Below are positions 44,592 to 53,436 of a DNA stretch of 64,000 nucleotides, piece after piece. The stretch is from Lihuaxuella thermophila (GTDB lineage Bacteria > Bacillota > Bacilli > Thermoactinomycetales > Thermoactinomycetaceae). Positions within the stretch are counted from its first letter, which is position 1. Every line of letters begins with the position of its first letter. The position numbers and the translations under genes were made by a program. The notes under the pieces are model-generated. The model was not told where the DNA came from. It was given only the letters and a program-made list of their open reading frames with translations, and made no database searches. The DNA lies in contig NZ_FOCQ01000004.1 in assembly GCF_900110165.1 (NCBI RefSeq), positions 186,001 through 250,000 of the forward strand. Direction: 5' to 3'.

Positions 44592-44945
44592 TTATGCTCC
44601 TTTGTCCGTTTTTCCCGTACGGAGGAGCCACAAATGCTGGAAATACTCCGTGACGGCTAATAAAAAGGCGGTGAGAGTGGCTCCCACCCAGGTAACCCGG
44701 GAACCCGGAAAAAAGTAGGAGCTGATGTAGACAATCGCCGTAGCCGCTATAAAATCCATCAGATTGCTGAGCCAAAAAGTTCCTCTCCGGAGAAAAACGA
44801 TTTCCATTGCGTGAGCGGCGATCGCCAGCACAATGCCGACAATGACCGGATGATAAAAAGAGGGGTAATACACTTCTCTAAACAAAAAAGAGGACAACAG
44901 GACGACAACCGGGCAGACGATGAGTTTGATGATGAAACCCGCCAA
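44592..44945 (-). CDS. DUF2512-family membrane protein
   Basis: A 117-residue protein with four hydrophobic helices (about residues 4-23, 32-52, 58-77, 84-106). The pattern FIIKLIVCPVVVLLSSFLF, VIVGIVLAIAAHAMEI and WVGATLTAFLLAVTEYFQH resembles the YndM-like DUF2512 family of spore-forming Bacilli. Function unknown. TTG 44945 has AGGGAGG 9 nt upstream. Confidence 0.75.
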   Translation of the reverse strand: MAGFIIKLIVCPVVVLLSSFLFREVYYPSFYHPVIVGIVLAIAAHAMEIVFLRRGTFWLSNLMDFIAATAIVYISSYFFPGSRVTWVGATLTAFLLAVTEYFQHLWLLRTGKTDKGA

Positions 44946-45025
44946 TGTTTTGGCCTCCCTTTAACAAGCACTTTTGTACGTAATGGTCCCCTGAATTTCC
45001 CTAATTATGCAAGAAGCAGACCACG

Positions 45026-45059
45026 AAAAAACCCCTGCCCGTCAATGCAGGCAGGGGTT
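45026..45059 (-). terminator. Terminator of speE
   Basis: On the minus strand a 10-bp GC-rich stem (45059-45050 with 45041-45031) is followed by TTTTTT. Confidence 0.88.
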
Positions 45060-45063
45060 GAAT

Positions 45064-45915
45064 TTACGAGAACTGATGGCGCAAAAACTCGGGAAGTTGG
45101 AAGCAAGCTTGCAAAATGTGCTGATTGACATACCGGGTGTTTTTGTCAAAATCTGTGACGGAGATGTCCTTATATTTTTTCGATCCCAGCGTAAAGCTCC
45201 ATAAACCGCCCGGATAGGTGGGAACAGTGGCCGTGTAGATTTTCATGTGCGGGAAAAGATCGCGGATGTGACCGGCCGTCTGCTTCAGAATATCCATGTG
45301 GAATACGGGGGACTGGCTTTGGCAGACCATTAAACCGTCATCTTTCAACGCCCGGTAAATATCTTCATAAAAGCTTCGCTCAAACAGCTGCTTGGCTGGT
45401 CCGATCGGGTCGGAGGAGTCAACGATAACCACATCATAATGGTTTTTGTATTTCTTGACATGTTCGATTCCGTCCTGATAGATAAAGTTGACCCGGGGGT
45501 CGGACAAATTTCCCGAGACTTCCTGAAGATGTTTTTTGCACACTTTGACGACCAACTCGTCAATTTCCACCATATCGATACTTTTTACATTTTTATACTT
45601 GACTGCTTCGCGGGCTGCACCGCAATCACCGCCGCCGATAATCAAAACTCGTTCGGGATTGGGGTGGATGGAGAGGGGAACATGGGAGATCATTTCATTG
45701 TAAATGTGCCCGTCAATCGAGGTGGTTTGGACAACTCCATCCAGGACCAGCATTCTGCCAAAATCATAAGAATCAAGGATCATGACGTGCTGAAAGGCGG
45801 ATGGTTCGGAAAAGATCACTTCTCTGATCCGATAGCTGATCTTCATGTTTTCCCTCTCGTCTTCCACCAGCCAGATCTCTCCGTTTATGGTTTGCAGGTA
45901 CTTCTCAGCGTGCAT
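45064..45915 (-). CDS. speE: Spermidine synthase (polyamine aminopropyltransferase)
   Basis: A 283-residue enzyme that transfers an aminopropyl group from decarboxylated SAM to putrescine. Motifs: LVLDGVVQTTSIDGHIYNEMISH (substrate loop), VLIIGGGDCGAAREAVKY (SAM-type Rossmann motif), DMVEIDELVV and VIVDSSDPIGPA with the active-site acids. GAGGAGGA lies 7 nt before the ATG. A candidate promoter on the minus strand is TTGCAA (46009-46004) with TAAAAT (45984-45979), spacer 19. No speB or speD neighbour is present. Confidence 0.96.
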   Translation of the reverse strand: MHAEKYLQTINGEIWLVEDERENMKISYRIREVIFSEPSAFQHVMILDSYDFGRMLVLDGVVQTTSIDGHIYNEMISHVPLSIHPNPERVLIIGGGDCGAAREAVKYKNVKSIDMVEIDELVVKVCKKHLQEVSGNLSDPRVNFIYQDGIEHVKKYKNHYDVVIVDSSDPIGPAKQLFERSFYEDIYRALKDDGLMVCQSQSPVFHMDILKQTAGHIRDLFPHMKIYTATVPTYPGGLWSFTLGSKKYKDISVTDFDKNTRYVNQHILQACFQLPEFLRHQFS

Positions 45916-46143
45916 CTGACAATCCTCCTCGTGTATGGGGTATGTAATCAGGGATAAGACCTACGGATACAAGAAGATATTTTATCAAAAGGGAACGTGT
46001 ATATTGCAAGGCATTTTGCGGATTTATGTTACAATTCTTTTGTCACTGTTGGCGTTAAGAGTATTATACATAATTAAGAGCGAATCATGTTGACAGCGTC
46101 GCCCGCAAATTTTTGGATGCGGGCACAACCGGGAGAGTGTATC

Positions 46144-46539
46144 ATGAATCTTTTTGTATACGGAACACTTCGGCGGGGAATGAGCAACGCGGGTTACTTA
46201 AGAGATGCGAAACTCATCGCGGCAAAAGCATGGACAGAGGGAAAGCTGTATGATACCCGACGTGGGTATCCCGGTTTGGTTCCGGGGCAAGGGACCGTGT
46301 ATGGAGAGATTTACCGCATTCACCGTATGCAGATCAAACAGGTGGATGATTTGGAAGATTATTACGGACCCGGCCACCCGCAAAACATGTATGAGCGAAA
46401 ACTGAAAAGGGTTGCGACCGATCATGGTTTTGTCTGGGCCTATCTCTATTATTATTGCGACCAGGAAAAACTGATGAAGACCGGGATCTGGATTCCCGGC
46501 GGAGATTGGTGCAGCTATGCGGGCAAAAAGAAAGGCTGA
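46144..46539 (+). CDS. Gamma-glutamylcyclotransferase-like protein
   Basis: A 131-residue member of the GGCT/AIG2 fold. The N-terminal glycine loop NLFVYGTLRRGMSNAGYL (residues 2-19) and the GEIYRI and QVDDLEDYYGPG strands with the catalytic-type acid are present. Relatives release 5-oxoproline from gamma-glutamyl amines or open gamma-glutamyl linkages. ATG 46144 follows GGGAGAG. It diverges from speE; a polyamine gamma-glutamyl substrate is only a guess from that position. Confidence 0.85.
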   Translation: MNLFVYGTLRRGMSNAGYLRDAKLIAAKAWTEGKLYDTRRGYPGLVPGQGTVYGEIYRIHRMQIKQVDDLEDYYGPGHPQNMYERKLKRVATDHGFVWAYLYYYCDQEKLMKTGIWIPGGDWCSYAGKKKG

Positions 46540-46621
46540 CTTAACAAAACTTGAAGGGTTTTATCATCATTTGTAGAAAAATGGTTCATGCATTCATCAA
46601 AACCGAAAATGCGGGGCATAT

Positions 46622-46650
46622 TTGTCATGGGTACTTTTTTCTTATATACT
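46622..46650 (+). promoter_or_regulatory. Promoter of ysmB
   Basis: TTGTCA (46622-46627), a 17-nt spacer and TATACT (46645-46650), 44 nt before the start codon. Confidence 0.7.
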
Positions 46651-46693
46651 TTTTTTAACAAGCCTTTTCATTTTCGGATTAAAGGGGAGTTTT

Positions 46694-47146
46694 ATGGATA
46701 CTAAGCACCAACCATTGTCACCCGAAACTGTTAGCGATATTGAGCGGTTGCTTAGGGAAATCAGTGTAATTGTGAAAAGAAAAGGGAGAGAAATCTTAAA
46801 CAATTTCCCGATCACCCCTCCGCAATTTACCGCTTTGGTCTGGTTGAATGATGAAGGAGACATGACGATCGGAGAGCTGAGTCAAAAGATGTATTTGGCG
46901 TGCAGCACAATGACGGACTTGATCGATCGCATGGAGAAAAACGGAGTTGTAGAACGCGTCCGAGATGATCGTGACCGGCGTGTGGTGCGGATTCACCTCC
47001 TGGAAAAAGGCGCTCAAATCATCAAAGAAGTGATGGAGGCACGCCGGCAGTATCTGGCTGAAATCTTATCGCACTTATCGGATGATGAAGCTTTGCAGAT
47101 CAAAGAGCATTTATCCATTTTATATGAAGAGATGAAGAAATCATGA
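46694..47146 (+). CDS. ysmB: MarR-family transcription regulator (YsmB-like)
   Basis: A 150-residue winged-helix regulator. The segment FPITPPQFTALVWLNDEGDM, then TIGELSQKMYLACSTMTDLI and RDDRDRRVVRIHLLEKG is close to B. subtilis YsmB, which sits between gerE and racE there. ATG 46694 follows AAAGGGGAG. Its regulon is not established. It marks the right side of the block that interrupts the gerE-racE synteny. Confidence 0.9.
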   Translation: MDTKHQPLSPETVSDIERLLREISVIVKRKGREILNNFPITPPQFTALVWLNDEGDMTIGELSQKMYLACSTMTDLIDRMEKNGVVERVRDDRDRRVVRIHLLEKGAQIIKEVMEARRQYLAEILSHLSDDEALQIKEHLSILYEEMKKS

Positions 47147-47152
47147 GTCTGA

Positions 47153-47181
47153 TCCCCCTTTTCATCAAAGGGGGTTTGGTT
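47153..47181 (+). terminator. Terminator of ysmB
   Basis: CCCCCTTT pairs with AAAGGGGG around a short loop and is followed by TTTGGTTTT. Confidence 0.75.
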
Positions 47182-47291
47182 TTGTCATCCGCTGTTCCGA
47201 ATGAAAATTATCATACATAAATTGCTATATATTGAGATAAAAAAGATGGACCCGTCTGTGTCGGTCCGGAAGAATGGAGAGAAAGTTGCAC

Positions 47292-48119
47292 ATGACGTAC
47301 CCGGCGAGTGAATACGCGATTGGCATTTTGGATTCAGGAGTCGGAGGATTGACGGTTGCCAAAGAAGTGATGCGGCAGCTGCCCAGAGAAACCATTTATT
47401 ATTTTGGCGATACCAAGCGTTGCCCGTATGGGCCCCGTTCCGAAAAAGAAGTACGCCAATTTACTTTTGAGATCGTGAATTTTCTACTGCAATTTCCGCT
47501 GAAAGCCATCTTGATCGCATGCAATACCGCGACTGCCGCCGCGCTGAATGCCGTGAAGGAAAGGGTGGGCATCCCGGTGCTGGGTGTGATCGAACCAGGG
47601 GCCAGAGCAGCCATTAAAGCTTCCAGGCAAAATCGCATCGGCGTGATTGGAACACAGGGAACCATCCAGAGCAAAGCTTACGAAAAAGCGCTCCAGCGGA
47701 TTCACCCGGATATCACCGTGTACAGTTTGGCCTGTCCGGCATTTGTTCCTCTTGTGGAAAGCGGTTATCGCCATACTCGCGTCGCGGAGGAAGTGGTGGC
47801 GGAAACGCTAAAACCATTTCAAGCGGTACAGTTGGATACCCTGATCCTCGGTTGTACCCACTATCCGCTTCTCTACGAACCGATCGCCAAAGTGATGGGC
47901 AAAGAAGTGGCCATCATCAGTTCTGCGGAAGAGACGGCTGTTGAACTTTCTACTATATTGCAGCACAAAAATCTATTATCCGGCAAAGAGAAGACGGCCC
48001 ATTGTTTTTTCACAACGGGTGAGGCAGATTCCTTCGCCCGTATTGCCGAAGATTGGCTGGGTCGCCCCGTTCGCGTGGAAACGGTGGAACTCACGCCGGT
48101 GGAAAAGTTGACCGGATGA
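47292..48119 (+). CDS. racE: Glutamate racemase
   Basis: Makes D-glutamate for peptidoglycan. The 275-residue protein has the two catalytic cysteine motifs, IACNTATAAAL and LGCTHYPLL, and the N-terminal IGILDSGVGGLTVAKEVMRQLP and FGDTKRCPYGPR. ATG 47292 is preferred on homologue length; ATG 47274, six codons earlier, is an alternative, and GGAG lies between them. The order ysmB-racE-gerM-rph is as in B. subtilis. Confidence 0.96.
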   Translation: MTYPASEYAIGILDSGVGGLTVAKEVMRQLPRETIYYFGDTKRCPYGPRSEKEVRQFTFEIVNFLLQFPLKAILIACNTATAAALNAVKERVGIPVLGVIEPGARAAIKASRQNRIGVIGTQGTIQSKAYEKALQRIHPDITVYSLACPAFVPLVESGYRHTRVAEEVVAETLKPFQAVQLDTLILGCTHYPLLYEPIAKVMGKEVAIISSAEETAVELSTILQHKNLLSGKEKTAHCFFTTGEADSFARIAEDWLGRPVRVETVELTPVEKLTG

Positions 48120-48202
48120 GAAAGTTTTTTCAATTTTAGTGCTAAATCCCCCCGGGGCTCGTATACATGATACTAAATGACCTTGTCCTGGGAGGGAAAA
48201 GT

Positions 48203-49261
48203 ATGAACATGATTCGCGCCTCACTTGCCCTGATCATGATTCCCTTGACTTTAACGGGGTGCCTGTTTGGTCCTGAACAGAAAACTTCCACCCCAATTGA
48301 TCCGCCTCCGGCCAATGCCCTGAAACAAAATGCCCATCCTGTCCAAGCCGGACAAAAAACAGAGATGAAAACGGCAAAAGATAAGAAAAAGTTGAGCGGG
48401 GTGGAGTTATATTTCCTGATGGATACCGGTTATGTCGTTCCCTATGCCCTCCAGATTCCGAGTGTGCAGGGGATTGCCAAAGAAGCGATGAAATTCATGG
48501 TCAAGGGCGGCCCGGGTGAAGCGATGCTTCCCAAAGGATTTTCACCCATCCTGCCAAAGGGTACACAGATTAAAGGTTTGAGCATTCAGGACGGAACGGC
48601 AACGATCGACTTCTCCAAAGAGTTCCTGAACTATGAACCTGAGCTGGAAGAAAAAATATTGAGCGCCATCACCTGGACCCTGACCGGTTTCCACAATGTA
48701 AAAGAAGTAAATATTTGGGTGGACGGGCGTCCGCTGGCAGTGATGCCGAAAGGGAAAACACCCGCCCAAGGTTTGACCAGAAAAAGGGGAATCAATGTAG
48801 AGATCTCGGAAGGGGTCAATGTAAGCCAAAGTATGCCGGTAACCTTGTATTTCCTGGGGCAGACCGCGGATAATTCCATCTATTACGTCCCCGTGACCAG
48901 AATGGTGAACCGCAGCAACAACGTGGGAGAAGTATCCCTGAAAGAGCTGATCAAAGGGCCGATGTATCATTCCAACCTGAGCGGAGCATTGGATACTTCA
49001 ACCGAAGTAAACCGTGTCCAGGTAAAAGGTGATACGGTGCTGGTAGACTTTGGGGAGCAACTGCTTCAGTACAATGATCAACAATCCGCTTCCAAAGATG
49101 CCATGAATACCATTGTCTTATCGCTCACGGAAAATACTTCGGCCAAAAAAGTAAAAATCACGGTCAATGGAAAGCAAAGCTTTCGTGCTTCAGGGCAAAA
49201 AGGAGAGCATTTTGCACAACCGGTGACCCGTCCGGAAATGATCAATTCCAACGGGCTTTAA
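48203..49261 (+). CDS. gerM: Spore germination lipoprotein GerM
   Basis: A 352-residue lipoprotein with signal and lipobox LTGC (Cys 20), a proline-rich linker, and two GerMN domains (about residues 65-195 and 205-330, each with a VSLKELIKGP- or AMKFMVKGGP-type helix and a VxVDFGEQ/TIDFSKEF strand). It acts in spore morphogenesis and cortex events. ATG 48203 has GGGAGGG 7 nt upstream. It is followed by a terminator. Confidence 0.93.
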   Translation: MNMIRASLALIMIPLTLTGCLFGPEQKTSTPIDPPPANALKQNAHPVQAGQKTEMKTAKDKKKLSGVELYFLMDTGYVVPYALQIPSVQGIAKEAMKFMVKGGPGEAMLPKGFSPILPKGTQIKGLSIQDGTATIDFSKEFLNYEPELEEKILSAITWTLTGFHNVKEVNIWVDGRPLAVMPKGKTPAQGLTRKRGINVEISEGVNVSQSMPVTLYFLGQTADNSIYYVPVTRMVNRSNNVGEVSLKELIKGPMYHSNLSGALDTSTEVNRVQVKGDTVLVDFGEQLLQYNDQQSASKDAMNTIVLSLTENTSAKKVKITVNGKQSFRASGQKGEHFAQPVTRPEMINSNGL

Positions 49262-49282
49262 CGGGATCATTCTATTGACAAT

Positions 49283-49315
49283 GGGATGATTGCAAAGTCA
49301 TCCTTTTTTCTTTTC
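49283..49315 (+). terminator. Terminator of gerM
   Basis: GGATGA (49284-49289) pairs with TCATCC (49298-49303) and is followed by TTTTTTCTTTTC. Confidence 0.8.
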
Positions 49316-49340
49316 TTATTCGGAATTTTGACTTGGGGTA

Positions 49341-49349
49341 TGATATACT
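49341..49349 (+). promoter_or_regulatory. Extended -10 promoter of rph
   Basis: TGA-TATACT (49341-49349), 30 nt before the start codon; the -35 is weak. Confidence 0.5.
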
Positions 49350-49378
49350 TAAATGACTTGGACAGGAGGGAAACATCA

Positions 49379-50161
49379 TTGAGAATTGACGGTCGCACAA
49401 ACGATCAAATGAGAAAAGTTGACATAGTACGCAATTATATCAAAACGGCTGAAGGATCGGTTTACATAACTGTTGGCGATACGCGCGTGATTTGCACGGC
49501 GACTGTGGAAGACCGGGTTCCTCCTTTTCTGCGGAATACGGGAAAAGGATGGATTACCGCTGAATATTCCATGCTGCCCCGGGCAACGCTTACCCGGACA
49601 CCGCGGGAAGCCAGCAAAGGAAAATTAAGCGGGAGAACGATGGAGATTCAACGTCTGATCGGCCGGGCTCTCCGCTCTGTCGTCGATTTGAAGGAATTGG
49701 GGGAGCGAACCTTATGGCTGGATTGCGATGTGATTCAGGCAGACGGGGGAACGAGAACTGCTTCGATTACAGGGGCATTTGTGGCCATGGTCGACGCTTT
49801 GGTACCCATGGTCAAAAACGGAACTCTCCCGACTCTTCCGGTCAAAGATTTCCTCGCTGCCACGAGCGTGGGGATCGTGGGGGAAAATGCGTGTCTGGAT
49901 TTATGTTATGAGGAAGACTCGACGGCGATCGTCGATATGAATATCGTGATGACCGGTTCCGGCAAGTATGTGGAGATTCAGGGAACCGGAGAAGAATCTC
50001 CATTCACGACAGATCAATTCAATGAGCTGTTATTCCTTGCAAAAAAGGGGACAGAAGAGCTGATTCGCATGCAAAAAGAAGTTTTGGGAGAGGATGCGAA
50101 ACTGGTAGGTGGCATTCGGGAAACATCGCCACTCAAGGGACAGGAATCCTTATCCGAATAA
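49379..50161 (+). CDS. rph: Ribonuclease PH
   Basis: A 260-residue phosphorolytic exoribonuclease that trims tRNA 3' ends. Motifs: [16 protein letters not shown], the [14 protein letters not shown] substrate loop, [37 protein letters not shown] and the C-terminal [19 protein letters not shown] 49379 follows AGGAGGGA with good spacing, which gives the usual family N-terminus. The rdgB and ysnB homologues follow, as in B. subtilis. Confidence 0.96.
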   Translation: MRIDGRTNDQMRKVDIVRNYIKTAEGSVYITVGDTRVICTATVEDRVPPFLRNTGKGWITAEYSMLPRATLTRTPREASKGKLSGRTMEIQRLIGRALRSVVDLKELGERTLWLDCDVIQADGGTRTASITGAFVAMVDALVPMVKNGTLPTLPVKDFLAATSVGIVGENACLDLCYEEDSTAIVDMNIVMTGSGKYVEIQGTGEESPFTTDQFNELLFLAKKGTEELIRMQKEVLGEDAKLVGGIRETSPLKGQESLSE

Positions 50162-50251
50162 AACTTTTGTGTTTAACGAGAGCGAACGGGTCGGGCTTCC
50201 AACCTGCTCGGTCTTTTCAATTTAAACGAACAGGTTTTACGAACTTTTTTG

Positions 50252-50280
50252 TGCCCATGAACCCGATCATGGGCATCCCT
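50252..50280 (+). terminator. Hairpin between rph and rdgB
   Basis: GCCCATGA pairs with TCATGGGC around a 6-nt loop. T residues follow only 7 nt later, so it may be a partial terminator or an RNA-processing site. Confidence 0.45.
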
Positions 50281-50308
50281 ATGTTTTTTGGTAAGGGGAG
50301 AAGCAAAC

Positions 50309-50938
50309 ATGAACGTGTGGCCTTTTCCATACATCCTCATCGCCACGAGAAATCAGAATAAATTAAAACAATTTGCGGACTTGTTTAAACGTGATCTCCA
50401 TTTGGACGTTAAAGGATTGAATGATTTTGAACATTTGCCTGAGATCGTCGAAGACCAGGATACGTTTGAAGGAAATGCCCGCAAAAAAGCCGAAACCATT
50501 TGCAAAGTTCTTCAAGCACCTGTCATATCCGACGATTCGGGTTTGGTTGTTCCGGCGCTGGGAGGGGAACCGGGCGTTTATTCTGCCCGATATGCCGGGC
50601 CGGAAGCGGATGACGACCGCAATAACCGGAAATTGATTGCAAAAATCCGTTCCGTTCCCAAAGAGAAACGCGAAGGAATCTATGTTTGTGTCATGGCGCT
50701 CGCGATTCCGGGAGAGGAAACACAGGTGGTCCGGGGAGAATGCAGAGGGATCGTGATCGAAGAACCGCGGGGAACGGAAGGGTTTGGTTATGATCCCATC
50801 TTTTATTTGCCGGCCGAACAGAAAACGATGGCCGAGCTGCCAAATGAGCGAAAATATCGGATCAGTCACCGGGCAGAAGCAACGGAAAAGCTGATTGCTC
50901 TTTTAAAACGGAAATATCTGTTCACCCCACGGCCGTAA
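50309..50938 (+). CDS. rdgB: XTP/dITP (non-canonical purine NTP) pyrophosphatase
   Basis: A 209-residue HAM1-family enzyme that removes inosine, xanthosine and related triphosphates from the nucleotide pool. It has the ILIATRNQNKLKQF substrate loop, the metal site ISDDSGLVVPALGG, PGVYSARYAG, and the GFGYDPIF motif. ATG 50309 follows AAGGGGAGA. It matches B. subtilis YsnA in position. Confidence 0.95.
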   Translation: MNVWPFPYILIATRNQNKLKQFADLFKRDLHLDVKGLNDFEHLPEIVEDQDTFEGNARKKAETICKVLQAPVISDDSGLVVPALGGEPGVYSARYAGPEADDDRNNRKLIAKIRSVPKEKREGIYVCVMALAIPGEETQVVRGECRGIVIEEPRGTEGFGYDPIFYLPAEQKTMAELPNERKYRISHRAEATEKLIALLKRKYLFTPRP

Positions 50939-50954
50939 AAGAGGTGGTTTTCAG

Positions 50955-51455
50955 ATGAAAGTGCTGATTGTCAGCGATTCCCATGGGAAGGGGAAACTGC
51001 TGGCTCAAATCGTACAGCGGGTTTCTGCCGACCACGTGATCCACTGTGGCGACTTTTGCACCGATCGGAAAGAGTTGCCGAGCGGATCCTTAACGGTAGT
51101 CAGGGGAAACTGTGATTGGGAACGCGTTCCTGAAGAACAGACATGGGAAAGTCACGGATTGCGCTTTTTTGTCGCTCACGGGCACCAATACAGGGTGAAA
51201 ACGACCCCGCTCCCGATTCGTTATCGCGCTGAAGAAGCGGGAGCCCGAGTCGCCTGTTTTGGACATTCCCATTTCCCTTTCTGCGAACAATCGGGAGGCG
51301 TGTTGTTGATCAATCCGGGAAGCATCGCTTATCCCCGCGGATTCTCCGTTCCCACTTATGCGTGCCTGGAGCTGCTTGGCAAAAATGTTCGGGTAACCTA
51401 TTATAAAACGGATGGACAAAAGATTCACAAACCGGGCGGGACATTCCCTCTATAG
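50955..51455 (+). CDS. ysnB: MJ0936/YfcE-type metallophosphoesterase (YsnB-like)
   Basis: A 166-residue calcineurin-like phosphodiesterase. Two-metal motifs are complete: VSDSHGKG, HCGDF, VRGNCDWE, FVAHGHQY and FGHSHFPF. The natural substrate is not known. It starts 16 nt after the rdgB stop with GAGGTGG upstream, so it is probably in the same operon. Confidence 0.92.
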   Translation: MKVLIVSDSHGKGKLLAQIVQRVSADHVIHCGDFCTDRKELPSGSLTVVRGNCDWERVPEEQTWESHGLRFFVAHGHQYRVKTTPLPIRYRAEEAGARVACFGHSHFPFCEQSGGVLLINPGSIAYPRGFSVPTYACLELLGKNVRVTYYKTDGQKIHKPGGTFPL

Positions 51456-51491
51456 GGTATGTCCGCTCCGCGAAAAAGTTAAAATTGGGTA

Positions 51492-51520
51492 TTGATATTT
51501 TTCATCAAGTGATATATAAT
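51492..51520 (+). promoter_or_regulatory. Promoter of tRNA-Arg
   Basis: TTGATA (51492-51497), a 17-nt spacer and TATAAT (51515-51520), 24 nt before the tRNA. Confidence 0.8.
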
Positions 51521-51543
51521 GTCTCTGTCGCTGTTGATACTGC

Positions 51544-51620
51544 GTCCCAGTAGCTCAGCTGGATAGAGCAGCGGCCTTCTAAGCCGTCGGTCGGGAGTTC
51601 GAATCTCTCCTGGGACGCCA
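51544..51620 (+). tRNA. tRNA-Arg (anticodon TCT)
   Basis: A 77-nt cloverleaf. The acceptor stem GTCCCAG/CTGGGAC has discriminator G and encoded CCA. The D arm is GCTC...GAGC, the anticodon stem GCGGC/GCCGT holds loop CTTCTAA with anticodon TCT, and the T arm is GGGAG-TTCGAAT-CTCTC. It reads AGA codons. It has its own promoter and a strong terminator. Confidence 0.97.
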
Positions 51621-51625
51621 ACATG

Positions 51626-51664
51626 AAAGGCTTCCTGTATTAAACATACAGGAAGCCTTTTTTG
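51626..51664 (+). terminator. Terminator of tRNA-Arg
   Basis: A 15-bp perfect stem (51626-51640 with 51646-51660) is followed by T residues. Confidence 0.95.
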
Positions 51665-51756
51665 CATGAAATCAGCGTACCGGTGCCGGATGGTAAAGGA
51701 ACTTTTTTCAGCGATCGGGAATATATAAACAAGTGGTAACCCGGTGTGGAAAAAAC

Positions 51757-51786
51757 TTTACATTGTTTGATGACGTATATTACAAT
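51757..51786 (+). promoter_or_regulatory. Upstream candidate promoter in the tig leader region
   Basis: TTTACA (51757-51762), an 18-nt spacer and TACAAT (51781-51786). It would start a transcript about 260 nt before tig. Confidence 0.5.
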
Positions 51787-51792
51787 ATATGA

Positions 51793-51945
51793 AGTTTAGT
51801 TAGATGCGGGATTCTGGATCGGTAGACATTTGGCCTTGTACATAAGCGGTAGCAGATCATGGGCAAGCTGGCGGAATGCACAAATGAAAGAAAGCTGACT
51901 CCGGTTGGTTTTTTTTGGCTTTTTTGGTGTATTTCATACGCGATG
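51793..51945 (+). other. Gene-free stretch between tRNA-Arg and tig
   Basis: The 390-nt gap 51665-52056 has no convincing reading frame. It holds two candidate promoters and, between them, this 150-nt segment ending near T-runs (TTTTTTTT and TTTTTT at 51910-51928). It could be a short untranslated RNA or a regulated leader; the hairpin before the T-runs is weak. Confidence 0.3.
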
Positions 51946-51952
51946 TTGTTGA

Positions 51953-51980
51953 TTGCAAAGTAGTGACCCTGTGATATAAT
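51953..51980 (+). promoter_or_regulatory. Promoter of tig
   Basis: TTGCAA (51953-51958), a 16-nt spacer and an extended -10 TGA-TATAAT (51972-51980), 77 nt before tig. Confidence 0.65.
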
Positions 51981-52056
51981 AAAATGGTTGCAAAAGCACG
52001 GCATCTAACGGACTGATTATACCATATGATTTGTCTTTGCAGGAGGTAACAGATAG

Positions 52057-53349
52057 ATGAAGGCAAGCTGGGAAAAAACAGAGAAAAACCGTGGAGTTTT
52101 AACTGTTGAAACCGATGAACAAACGGTTGCTAAAGCACTGGATCAAGCGTTCAAAAAAGTAGTGAAGAAAGTAAATGTCCCTGGTTTCCGCAAAGGTAAA
52201 GTGCCGCGCGCGATCTTTGAACGCTATTACGGAGTGGAATCTCTTTATCAGGATGCTCTGGACATCTTGCTGCCCGAAGCTTATGAAGCCGCTGTGAAAG
52301 AAACGGGAATTGAACCGGTGGACCGTCCGGAAATTGATATCGAACAATTGGAAAAAGGCAAATCCTTGATCTTTAAAGCCACTGTTACGGTTAAACCGGA
52401 AGTGACCCTGGGAGAATACAAAGGTCTGGAAGTACCGGAAAAGGATTTCTCCGTCAGTGCGGAAGACGTAGACGCTGAACTCAAGAAAATGCAAAAACAA
52501 CAAGGACAATTGGAATCTGTGGAAGATGGTGCCGTGCAACAAGGGGATCGCGTGATCATTGACTTTGAAGGCTTTACGGACGGTAAACCGTTTGAAGGCG
52601 GCAAAGCGGAGAAATACACTTTGGAAGTTGGCTCCGGAACCTTCATTCCCGGCTTCGAAGACCAGTTGATCGGCATGACTCCGGGGCAGGAAAAAGATGT
52701 GGAAGTCACCTTCCCGGAAGAGTACCATGCGGAAGAACTGGCGGGAAAACCGGCTGTTTTCAAAGTGAAACTGCATGAAATCAAGCGTCTCAATCTGCCC
52801 GAGCTGGACGATGAATTTGCCCAGGATGTGAGCGAATTTGATACGCTTGATGAGCTGAAGGCGGATATTGAGAAAAAATTGCAAGAAAAAGCGAATAAAG
52901 AAAAAGAGAGCTACGTACGCAACCAGTTGGTGGAAATGGCTGCCGACAATGCGGAAGTCGACATCCCTGAAGTGATGGTCGACCACGAAGTGGAACATAT
53001 GCTGCGCCAGTTTGAGCAACAATTGGCTTACCAAGGCCTCAATCTTGATCTCTATGCCCAGTTCACCGGTCAGGACGTAGACGCGCTGAAAGACCAATTC
53101 AAAGCAGATGCTGAGAAGAAAGTCCGTGCAAACCTCGTTTTGGAAGCCATCGCCAAAGCGGAAAATGTAGAGGTAACGGAAGAAGAGATCGAACAGGAGA
53201 TCAAACAGATGGCCGAACAAATGAACCGTGAACCCGGAGAAGTTCGCCGTCTGTTGGAAGCCCAGGGTGCACTTGAATCTGTGAAAGAACAACTGCTCGT
53301 TAAGAAAACGATTGATCTACTTGTATTGAGCAGCAAAAATGCGGCATAA
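52057..53349 (+). CDS. tig: Trigger factor (ribosome-bound chaperone and prolyl isomerase)
   Basis: A 430-residue protein. The N-terminal ribosome-binding domain has the [11 protein letters not shown] signature loop, the FKBP-type isomerase domain is at about 160-245 ([17 protein letters not shown], then [12 protein letters not shown]), and a helical chaperone arm fills the rest. A GGAGGT site lies 9 nt upstream. It has its own promoter and terminator, and the Clp genes follow. Confidence 0.97.
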   Translation: MKASWEKTEKNRGVLTVETDEQTVAKALDQAFKKVVKKVNVPGFRKGKVPRAIFERYYGVESLYQDALDILLPEAYEAAVKETGIEPVDRPEIDIEQLEKGKSLIFKATVTVKPEVTLGEYKGLEVPEKDFSVSAEDVDAELKKMQKQQGQLESVEDGAVQQGDRVIIDFEGFTDGKPFEGGKAEKYTLEVGSGTFIPGFEDQLIGMTPGQEKDVEVTFPEEYHAEELAGKPAVFKVKLHEIKRLNLPELDDEFAQDVSEFDTLDELKADIEKKLQEKANKEKESYVRNQLVEMAADNAEVDIPEVMVDHEVEHMLRQFEQQLAYQGLNLDLYAQFTGQDVDALKDQFKADAEKKVRANLVLEAIAKAENVEVTEEEIEQEIKQMAEQMNREPGEVRRLLEAQGALESVKEQLLVKKTIDLLVLSSKNAA

Positions 53350-53369
53350 TGGAAATAGGGAGAGTATAA

Positions 53370-53405
53370 AAACGGGGCACGTTTTCAGACGTGCCTTGTT
53401 TTTAA
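53370..53405 (+). terminator. Terminator of tig
   Basis: GGCACGT pairs with ACGTGCC, extended by wobble pairs to AACGGGG/CTTGTT, and is followed by TTTTT. Confidence 0.75.
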
Positions 53406-53436
53406 AATTTGCCAACTCCGAAACGAGGTGTTACAC

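Noticed and set aside
40000-44600. A CRISPR array near the Cmr-like genes
   Set aside because: I looked for regularly spaced direct repeats around the cassette and in the other intergenic regions and saw none.
50200-50240. LexA-type SOS box in CGAACAGGTTTTACGAAC
   Set aside because: The halves are direct rather than inverted repeats and do not fit CGAACRNRYGTTYC.
52099-53292. A 397-codon open frame antisense to tig
   Set aside because: Phe/His/Arg-rich composition and the absence of a ribosome site show it is the mirror of the strongly biased tig codons.
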